DNA from: Psychrilyobacter sp.
GTDB taxonomy: Bacteria > Fusobacteriota > Fusobacteriia > Fusobacteriales > Fusobacteriaceae
DNA length: 11,873 bases
Assembly (NCBI GenBank): GCA_030621995.1
Contig: JAUXGP010000025.1
Location: forward strand, 1-11,873
Reading direction: 5' to 3'
A program made the translations under genes and the position numbers. Below the pieces are notes generated by a model. That model was given only the letters and a program-made list of their open reading frames with translations. It made no database searches and was not told where the DNA came from. Within the stretch, counting starts at the first letter, position 1; each line of letters begins with the position of its first letter. Positions 7,205-11,873 of this stretch are shown in pieces.

Positions 7205-7321
7205 ATACAGCAAAAATGAACGTTTTTATCAGACACGGTAAACTGGTATTGTATCAAGTTCTTTAAGACTCATATATCATAGATTGTAAATTACTGTAAT
7301 TAAACGGCTATTTATATACTT

Positions 7322-7366
7322 AAAACGTCCACTAGGAAGACAAATTGTCTTCTCAGTGGACGTTTT
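7322..7366. terminator. Long hairpin, probable terminator of the membrane-protein gene
   Basis: Arms AAAACGTCCACT (7322-7333) and AGTGGACGTTTT (7355-7366) are exact complements and continue inward through GAAGACA/TGTCTTC with one mismatch and one wobble pair. Only four Ts follow on each strand, so termination efficiency is uncertain. Confidence 0.55.
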
Positions 7367-7472
7367 GTCAACTGGGTACACAAATCTAAAAATGTGCTCT
7401 CTAGCCCAATAGTACCAATGGTTTCGTGACCTTCTTATTTAATGTATTTCAATAGTAGAGGTGTAATCACAA

Positions 7473-7512
7473 GGGGGAATTTTTAGGAGGGCTTAGGAGG
7501 GGAATGAGGGGG
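7473..7512 (+). other. G-rich tract with G-quadruplex potential
   Basis: Four G-runs of 5, 3, 4 and 5 bases (7473-7477, 7489-7491, 7499-7502, 7508-7512) are separated by loops of 11, 7 and 5 nt. It stands out in DNA this AT-rich. The runs also create AGGAGG-like ribosome-site matches, but no ORF follows closely. Confidence 0.45.
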
Positions 7513-7555
7513 TACTTTTGAAGTGAAAGATGAAAATTAATGTAGGGGGGAATTC

Positions 7556-7642
7556 ATGAATTACCCGTATGTTAAAGTATTAGATATAATTTGTATCTAT
7601 GGATTAAAAGTCAAAAGAAGGTTCCAAAGATTCCGCCTTTGA
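7556..7642 (+). CDS. Possible 28-residue peptide
   Basis: ATG at 7556 follows AGGGGGG (7544-7550) at 5 nt. The product starts MNYPYVKVLDIICIYG and ends in a basic tail (KVKRRFQRFRL). The first half is hydrophobic and the second strongly positive. No homology is recognised. The strong ribosome site may be a by-product of the local G-rich sequence. Confidence 0.25.
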   Translation: MNYPYVKVLDIICIYGLKVKRRFQRFRL

Positions 7643-7852
7643 TACGGGTTACTTTTTCTCTTGAAAGAAAAACTAACGAAAAAGTTCAAGAAGGTTTATA
7701 TGTTGTCTTAGTGAGTAAGTCACGATCGTCATTGTAGGAACAGTACTGCTGAAGTGGAACGACTATAAACTTCAGGAGGAAAGGTTAAAATAAATTTTTT
7801 TAAATTTGTGTAATCTGTGACAAAAAAAGAGAATTTGGGTAATTTTTGAATT

Positions 7853-8104
7853 GTAGTTTCCATTAATGATTTTGCTAAGACTACTTATGGTACTCTTGGA
7901 TTAGGACAAAAGAAACTATTTCAAGTAATGAGCTTTAATGGTATTCTTAGTAGTCAAAATAGGCCTTATCAGTGTTATATTAAGGCGGGGTATTTTCAAG
8001 TGATCACTAGAGTTATCAATGGAAGGGTTATACATCAGCCTATGTTGACTGGGAAAGGTGAGATTTGGTTATTCAAAAGGATGAAAAAGATATTAGGAAT
8101 ATAG
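7853..8104 (+). pseudogene. Phage antirepressor KilA-C domain fragment, copy 2 (5' truncated)
   Basis: The frame opens right after a TGA and has no start codon at its head, then reads VVSINDFAKTTYGTLGLGQ and on to a proper KilA-C end containing MLTGKGEIWLFKRMKKILGI. From 7862 it aligns without gaps to copy 1 at an offset of 1609 bp until near 8033. Copy 2 keeps the TGKG segment that copy 1 lost, while copy 1 keeps a usable start that copy 2 lost. Neither is a full antirepressor. Confidence 0.65.
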
Positions 8105-8107
8105 AAA

Positions 8108-8136
8108 AAGCACATAGGATTGATTTCCTATGTGCT
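8108..8136. terminator. Intrinsic terminator, likely bidirectional
   Basis: A perfect 12-bp stem, AAGCACATAGGA (8108-8119) with TCCTATGTGCTT (8126-8136 and the preceding base), has a 6-nt loop. The minus-strand exit is TTTTTC, so it can end HEPN-gene transcripts; the plus-strand tail is weaker. Nothing recognisable lies between it and the HEPN stop at 8281. Confidence 0.7.
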
Positions 8137-8280
8137 TCTACTTTACTTCATTCTACATCAATTTGAAGATTTACACTAAATTTGAGAACCCCTTTCTATT
8201 CTATAGAGCCTGTTGGTTTGATCAGTAATTAAGTTTTGGAAGAATACATAAAAGGCATTATATTACTCAAAAATAAGTAC

Positions 8281-9573
8281 TTATTGATTTGGTTCACTTT
8301 CTGCGAGTAAAGAGTCCGGCTCTTCTCCTGCTTCTTCATAAAGTTTTCTCATACCTCTTTTCCAATTTTCATCTGCTAACTTTTCTTTTAATGTTACTAC
8401 TGTTCTATTTGGAGAATATGTATACTTTGTAACTTTTATTATCTCTTTTAATAACTCTGGCGATTTGGTTTTTTCTAACAAATAGAATATGAAACTATTA
8501 TGCTTATTCCATATATTGTAATCATACCAGCAGTAAACTTTAGAGTTTAAGAACACTTCTAATATTCCATTATCTCCTAAAATTTTAAATTCAATTTCAC
8601 TTAAGCTTGTATGAATTAGATAGTTTGCAACTTCTTTTTTAAATTCTTCTTTATCATCTTCTATTATAAAGTTATTATTCAGTAATAAAGAAACTAATTC
8701 ACACAATTTATTCCTCTGAATTTCACTTAATTCCTGTTTCCATAACTTTAGTATTAGACTATCTGAAATATTTAATTCTACTAAGCTTTGAATATTTCTT
8801 TCTAAGAAAAATACTATACTTTCTTTTGAATTAAGATATTTTTCAATTCCATTTTTTATATTTTCTTCTTCTAAGCTAAGTAAATAATGTAATATATCTG
8901 ACATCTCTTCCTTATACAGAAACCAATGAAATTTCCCTTCTCCTAATAGAAGTTCTAATGCTAAAATTACTTCTTCCGCATCATTTTCATTTTTTACCTC
9001 TTGACTTATTTTTTTTAATATTTCTTTAACTCTTTGGTCTTCTATTTTGATATTTAGTTCTATGTAGTCACCTATTTTTTTTAATAAAGTTTCTCTACTT
9101 CCATACATATTTATTTTTTTATAGTTCGATTTAATAAAGCTCCAAAAAGATTCTATATGTGAGCTTGTTATCTGATTTTTCTTATAATGAGCACAATCGT
9201 TTCTTCTATCTCTCCAATACTCTAATTCTCTCCTTAAAGAGCCAGACAGATCAAAAACTTTTTTCTTTATCGTTCCTGTCCCATTTGGAATTTCAAAATC
9301 TTCTTGAGTTAATACTTCAAAAGTATTCCTATCCCACTCATCTTCTTTTAATATATTTTCTTGAATTTTTCTCCATGTACTATCTAAAACTTCATCTGGT
9401 CTTTCTGCAACTATAACTTTGTTTTTTATACTTTCTAAAAAAGCTAAATATGACATTATAAGAGAAGCTCTATAAGCTCCTGCCTTATAACAAACTATAC
9501 TTTCTTTATAAAGTTCTAAACTTTCTTTTGTTAAATTCTCTGTTTCCATATATTTTTCAAAACCTAATTTCAT
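8281..9573 (-). CDS. HEPN-domain protein, candidate RNase/defence gene
   Basis: This is a 430-residue, probably soluble protein. Residues about 15-55 form a helix typical of HEPN proteins (SLELYKESIVCYKAGAYRAS), and residues 123-129 read RRNDCAH, containing the exact HEPN catalytic pattern R-N-x3-H (Arg124, Asn125, His129). The rest (about 160-430) is predicted mostly helical and charged, with no motif I recognise; it may sense a trigger or bind a partner. ATG at 9573 follows AGGGGGGAG. It has its own near-consensus promoter and lies immediately downstream of the tmRNA terminator on the same strand. HEPN domains occur in toxins, abortive-infection proteins and Cas RNases, so an RNA-cutting defence role is plausible. 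No nucleotidyltransferase antitoxin (MNT) partner is adjacent. Confidence 0.65.
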   Translation of the reverse strand: MKLGFEKYMETENLTKESLELYKESIVCYKAGAYRASLIMSYLAFLESIKNKVIVAERPDEVLDSTWRKIQENILKEDEWDRNTFEVLTQEDFEIPNGTGTIKKKVFDLSGSLRRELEYWRDRRNDCAHYKKNQITSSHIESFWSFIKSNYKKINMYGSRETLLKKIGDYIELNIKIEDQRVKEILKKISQEVKNENDAEEVILALELLLGEGKFHWFLYKEEMSDILHYLLSLEEENIKNGIEKYLNSKESIVFFLERNIQSLVELNISDSLILKLWKQELSEIQRNKLCELVSLLLNNNFIIEDDKEEFKKEVANYLIHTSLSEIEFKILGDNGILEVFLNSKVYCWYDYNIWNKHNSFIFYLLEKTKSPELLKEIIKVTKYTYSPNRTVVTLKEKLADENWKRGMRKLYEEAGEEPDSLLAESEPNQ

Positions 9574-9606
9574 TTCTCCCCCCTATAATTATTCATTCCA
9601 CTAATG

Positions 9607-9635
9607 ATTATACTCTTCTAAAAAAAAGAAGTCAA
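9607..9635 (-). promoter_or_regulatory. Near-consensus sigma70 promoter for the HEPN gene
   Basis: On the minus strand TTGACT (9635-9630), exactly 17 bp, then TATAAT (9612-9607): eleven of twelve consensus bases. It lies 34 nt upstream of the start codon. It is the strongest promoter match in the window. Confidence 0.8.
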
Positions 9636-9642
9636 AGAAGTA

Positions 9643-9676
9643 TATAAAAAAGGAGTTAGACAATTGTCTAACCCCT
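9643..9676 (-). terminator. Terminator of the current ssrA gene
   Basis: A stem of about 11-12 bp (AGGAGTTAGACA 9651-9662 with TGTCTAACCCCT 9665-9676, one wobble pair) is followed on the minus strand by TTTTTTATA. It lies inside the accessory segment and differs in sequence from the terminator at 4642-4685. Confidence 0.85.
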
Positions 9677-9681
9677 TTCTC

Positions 9682-9742
9682 TATTTAAAACTCCTACAAA
9701 TTTCTAGAACATTTGCAGTCGTGGATTTTTTGGTGGAAGTGA
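9682..9742. repeat. Direct repeat copy B: intact ssrA 3' end and flank
   Basis: This is the partner of 4687-4747, offset 4995 bp. The four mismatches are at 9687, 9701, 9724 and 9729, all in the flank; the 12 nt within mature tmRNA are identical. Confidence 0.8.
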
Positions 9743-10078
9743 CGGGAATTGAACCCGTGTCCAAGAACACCAGTATTATAGGTTTCTACAAGTTTATTTC
9801 GTGAATTAGTCTCATATAAACTCGTCTCACAAACAGAACCAGTCTATACCAGTCAATTAAAGATGTCCCGCAGGTTTAATGACGAAACCATTGGTAAGCC
9901 TGATGTTAATTATATTCTACCGACCTGCACAGGCCTTAGGAAGGTAGAACACGCTGCACTATTAGGCAGCTATTGCGTAATTTTCGTTTCCATTTAAAAA
10001 AATGGTTTGACCTCTCACAGCGATCAACCTGACTTGCTTCCTATAACCTGATGCCCCTGTCGAAACCAGTGCACTCCC
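9731..10078 (-). ncRNA. ssrA: tmRNA (transfer-messenger RNA)
   Basis: This 348-nt RNA rescues stalled ribosomes with SmpB and tags the nascent peptide for proteolysis. The 5' end GGGAGTGCACTGGTTTCGAC is the canonical tmRNA start and pairs with the 3' end CACTTCCACCA; the encoded CCA ends at 9731. The T-arm reads GGGTTCAATTCCC. The tag frame is GGA AAC GAA AAT TAC GCA ATA GCT GCC TAA at 9962-9991, giving GNENYAIAA after the tRNA-donated alanine. The mature 5' end is 34 nt from the smpB stop, so the RNA is probably cut from a smpB-ssrA transcript or from a promoter within the end of smpB; RNase P would trim the 5' end. Confidence 0.95.
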
Positions 10079-10112
10079 GTAATGTTGAACCTTTATATTA
10101 AAGTCATATATC

Positions 10113-10559
10113 TTATCTATATGTATCTTTAAGAGCTCTGTCAATCTGTCTTTTGGCATCTTTTTTTGCCAGGGTATCCCTTTTATCGTAGTTTGTTTTA
10201 CCCTTACCCAAGGCTATCTCTATCTTGATCCTTCCAGCCTTTTGGTATACTGAGATAGGTACTATAGCGTATCCTTTTTGAGATACTTTTTCATGAAGTT
10301 TTGCAATCTCTTTTTTATGAATAAGAAGTTTTCTTACCCTTTTTTCATCGGGATTATATACACTCCCAAAAGCCCAAGGAACTATACTCATTCCCATTAT
10401 AAAGATCTCTCCATTTATTATTCTGACAAAGGCTTCCTTGATACTTACCTGACCAGCCTTTATAGATTTTACCTCACTACCAATTAATTCTATTCCAGCT
10501 TCAAGTCTATCTTCTATAAAATATTCATGAAACGCTTTTTTGTTTTTAGCCAATGCCAT
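10113..10559 (-). CDS. smpB: SsrA-binding protein SmpB
   Basis: SmpB binds the tRNA-like domain of tmRNA and carries it into the ribosomal A site. The 148-residue product shows the family hallmarks: the N-terminal NKKAFHEYFIEDRLEAGIEL, GSEVKSIKAGQVSIKEAFV near 27-46, the basic RVRKLLIHKKEI near 74-85, and the C-terminal tail KGKTNYDKRDTLAKKDAKRQ, which threads into the mRNA channel. The ATG follows GAGGTGAT (10563-10570). The gene lies directly upstream of ssrA on the same strand, so both components of trans-translation come from one locus. Confidence 0.96.
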   Translation of the reverse strand: MALAKNKKAFHEYFIEDRLEAGIELIGSEVKSIKAGQVSIKEAFVRIINGEIFIMGMSIVPWAFGSVYNPDEKRVRKLLIHKKEIAKLHEKVSQKGYAIVPISVYQKAGRIKIEIALGKGKTNYDKRDTLAKKDAKRQIDRALKDTYR

Positions 10560-10583
10560 AATATCACCTCATTCTACTACAAT

Positions 10584-10612
10584 AGTATACTATATATATT
10601 TTTTTTTTACAA
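10584..10612 (-). promoter_or_regulatory. Promoter for smpB(-ssrA)
   Basis: On the minus strand TTGTAA (10612-10607), a 17-bp A/T-rich spacer and TATACT (10589-10584) lie 24 nt upstream of the smpB start. Confidence 0.6.
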
Positions 10613-10656
10613 CTTCTAATCGAACATATTGCCACCAATGAACACCAATTTGTAGT

Positions 10657-10691
10657 CAAAAAAAATAAAAAGCAACGACATGCTGCTTTTT
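10657..10691 (-). terminator. Terminator of the outer-membrane protein gene
   Basis: On the minus strand AAAAAGCAGC and GTTGCTTTTT form a 10-bp stem (one G-U pair) around ATGTC, followed by ATTTTTTTTGA. It touches the stop codon. Confidence 0.85.
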
Positions 10692-11329
10692 TAGAAATTA
10701 AATCTATAACCAACTGAAAGGGTAATTCTGTCATAATCAGCTTTTTTTTCAACACCACTGCCTTTAACTGAGCTTTTACACTCATTAATTGAATACATTA
10801 ACTCCATAGTGTAATTTTTGTATTCTATCCCGGCACCTATCCCCCAGTATAAACCACTGTCTACCTCTATCTCAGTTTTTTCTATCTGATCATTGATTGT
10901 ATTTTTTGCTTCTAAATCAGAAGAATCAAAATTGAATGAGTATCCTAAATTTGCCTTTAAATATGGTGTTACTTCCGAGTTTAAAAGAAAGTTGTATTTA
11001 CCGGTTGCATATACCGGTATAGAGCTATATTGTACACCTGAGGTATCCACATTACTTGTATAAGCAAAATGTTTTCTGTCAGCATGAACTTGATAAGCCA
11101 CACCTAAACCTAAATGTATATTTTCATTTAAAATTTTATATCCTTCTATTGCTACTTCTCCACCAAACCCTTTTGTATTACCATTTAAGAGAGTTTTTCC
11201 ATTATCATCATAAGTTCTTTCGTATCCAGATATTATATCTACACCAACTTTTGGATTTATATAAAAATCAGATTCAGCAAACGATACAGTTGATAAGACT
11301 ATTAATACTAATAAGAATAATTTTTTCAT
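10691..11329 (-). CDS. Outer-membrane beta-barrel protein (8-strand type)
   Basis: The 212-residue precursor starts with a clear signal peptide, MKKLFLLVLIVLSTVSFA, with likely cleavage after Ala18. The mature part alternates hydrophobic and polar residues in strand-like runs (KVGVDIISGYE, HLGLGVAYQV, YWGIGAGIEY, ITLSVGYRFNF) and ends in Phe, the outer-membrane insertion signal. This fits the small OMP_b-brl/OmpW-like porin family. No OmpA-type peptidoglycan domain follows, so the exact role is unknown. An in-frame ATG at 11377 would bury the signal peptide behind 16 residues; the ATG at 11329 is preferred, with GGGGG 11-12 nt upstream. It implies a diderm host. Confidence 0.85.
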   Translation of the reverse strand: MKKLFLLVLIVLSTVSFAESDFYINPKVGVDIISGYERTYDDNGKTLLNGNTKGFGGEVAIEGYKILNENIHLGLGVAYQVHADRKHFAYTSNVDTSGVQYSSIPVYATGKYNFLLNSEVTPYLKANLGYSFNFDSSDLEAKNTINDQIEKTEIEVDSGLYWGIGAGIEYKNYTMELMYSINECKSSVKGSGVEKKADYDRITLSVGYRFNF

Positions 11330-11365
11330 GATTAAATTTCCCCCAGAAACTTTAAATTTAACATA

Positions 11366-11387
11366 AAAATAACCCAATTGTTATTTT
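11366..11387. promoter_or_regulatory. Leader hairpin upstream of the outer-membrane protein gene
   Basis: AAAATAAC (11366-11373) and GTTATTTT (11380-11387) are exact complements around CCAATT. It lies in the predicted 5' untranslated region and could affect mRNA stability or bind a regulator. Confidence 0.35.
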
Positions 11388-11398
11388 GTACTTAAATT

Positions 11399-11427
11399 AT
11401 AATACCATGTTATTTTATTTTAATCAA
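11399..11427 (-). promoter_or_regulatory. Candidate promoter for the outer-membrane protein gene
   Basis: On the minus strand TTGATT (11427-11422), 17 bp and TATTAT (11404-11399). A TATAAT three bases downstream offers an alternative -10 with a 20-bp spacer. The leader is about 60 nt. Confidence 0.55.
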
Positions 11428-11541
11428 ATTTTGCGTGATTTGTGACTAAGGTTTCTTTTCAGTAAAAATAGATAGAAATCAATAACCAATAACTGACAAT
11501 AAAGAATTAAGAACTTAACCGCCAATTACGCTAATGACAGG

Positions 11542-11572
11542 AAGAAAAAAACTAAGTCGCAGATTAACTCAG
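11542..11572 (-). terminator. Weak terminator of the HAD phosphatase gene
   Basis: On the minus strand CTGAGT and ACTTAG pair over 6 bp (one wobble) around a 9-nt loop, followed by TTTTTTTCTT. The stem is short, so this is tentative. Confidence 0.4.
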
Positions 11573-11620
11573 ATTAAAGTTCAGCACAAAGAAAAGAGGA
11601 TTTATATTTTATTATATCTA

Positions 11621-11873
11621 CTATAAATATTTCTTCAAAAATTCTCCTACTCCCGAGTTGTCATTGGAAGTAGTCATATGGTCAGCTACTTGTTTTAACT
11701 CGTCAAATGCACCATCCATTGCTACTCCGATTCCGGCAGTTTCCAGCATCTCCTTGTCATTTAACCCGTCTCCAAAGGCTATTACCTGAGACAGGGGAAT
11801 ATTCTCTTCCTCCATGATATTTTTCATGGTAGAGCCCTTGTTGACAGTCCCATCTAAAATTTCCAAGAAAAAT
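11621..11873 (-). CDS. Cof-type HAD phosphatase, C-terminal part
   Basis: This is the last 83 residues of a cytoplasmic sugar-phosphate or cofactor phosphatase of the Cof/HAD-IIB family. The frame runs off the right edge, so the N-terminus with the nucleophile Asp is not seen. The visible C-terminal motifs are the conserved lysine in NKGSTMKNI and motif IV, FGDGLNDKEML, which holds the Mg2+-binding aspartates, followed by the typical GIGVAMDGAFDELKQVADHMT. Substrate cannot be told from this part. Confidence 0.88.
   Translation of the reverse strand, partial: FFLEILDGTVNKGSTMKNIMEEENIPLSQVIAFGDGLNDKEMLETAGIGVAMDGAFDELKQVADHMTTSNDNSGVGEFLKKYL

Larger units (their letters stand above)
7205..7852. 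other. Gene-poor stretch within the accessory segment
   Basis: This stretch has no ORF over 30 codons with a ribosome site. It holds a long hairpin (7322-7366), a 15-nt match to tmRNA in inverted orientation (7413-7427), a G-rich tract (7473-7512), a 28-codon ORF (7556-7642) and the 8-bp inverted repeat ACCCGTAT (7562-7569)/ATACGGGT (7642-7649). Confidence 0.6.

Noticed and set aside
6205..8104. CRISPR array or other regular repeat array in the accessory segment
   Set aside because: The repeats seen are two long degenerate gene copies and one 16-nt pair; there is no regular repeat-spacer pattern and no cas gene.
4748..9681. Integrase gene within the ssrA-bounded segment
   Set aside because: Every ORF of meaningful size was inspected on both strands and none shows tyrosine or serine recombinase motifs.
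9962..10159. 65-codon minus-strand ORF ending in GNENYAIAA
   Set aside because: It lies across the 5' half of tmRNA and the end of smpB. Only the last nine codons are translated, as the tmRNA tag.
10564..10785. 73-codon minus-strand ORF
   Set aside because: It overlaps the end of the outer-membrane protein gene, its terminator and the smpB promoter.

Overview
The window is low-GC DNA from a diderm bacterium. The mix of a Na+/serine symporter, a DUF554 protein, MntP and an outer-membrane beta-barrel with a C-terminal Phe suggests a fusobacterium (Psychrilyobacter/Ilyobacter-like). That placement is inference from gene style only.

Region 1 (1-4617) is ordinary chromosome. It holds the 3' end of an iron(III)-type ABC permease gene overlapping its ATPase gene (+), then mntP (+), a bidirectional terminator, and convergent sstT (-). 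A 470-bp AT-rich gap follows with a perfect 27-bp palindrome and a possible decayed ORF, then a DUF554 membrane protein (-).

Region 2 (about 4687-9742) is an accessory segment. It is bounded by a 61-bp direct repeat (57/61 identical) made of the last 12 nt of the tmRNA gene plus its 3' flank. One copy sits at the intact ssrA gene and the other, at 4687-4747, is a stranded ssrA 3' end with a terminator just beyond it. This is the usual footprint of integration into ssrA. The roughly 4.9 kb between the copies holds an ornithine aminotransferase gene (rocD, -), two decayed copies of a phage antirepressor KilA-C domain 1.6 kb apart, an interrupted IS3-type orfA remnant, a small two-helix membrane protein gene with a strong Shine-Dalgarno, a G-rich tract with quadruplex potential, a 28-codon ORF, and a 430-aa HEPN-domain protein gene (-) with a near-consensus sigma70 promoter. 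No integrase was found, so the segment is either a remnant or was moved in trans.

Region 3 (9731-11873) is chromosome again, all on the minus strand: part of a Cof-type HAD phosphatase gene, an outer-membrane beta-barrel gene, smpB and ssrA. SmpB and tmRNA form the trans-translation ribosome-rescue pair, and the tmRNA encodes the tag GNENYAIAA.

The candidate for an undescribed system is the HEPN protein: a likely RNase-type defence or toxin gene carried on a mobile segment anchored in the ribosome-rescue RNA gene. The family assignment rests on one clear R-N-x3-H motif; any defence role is inference from context.
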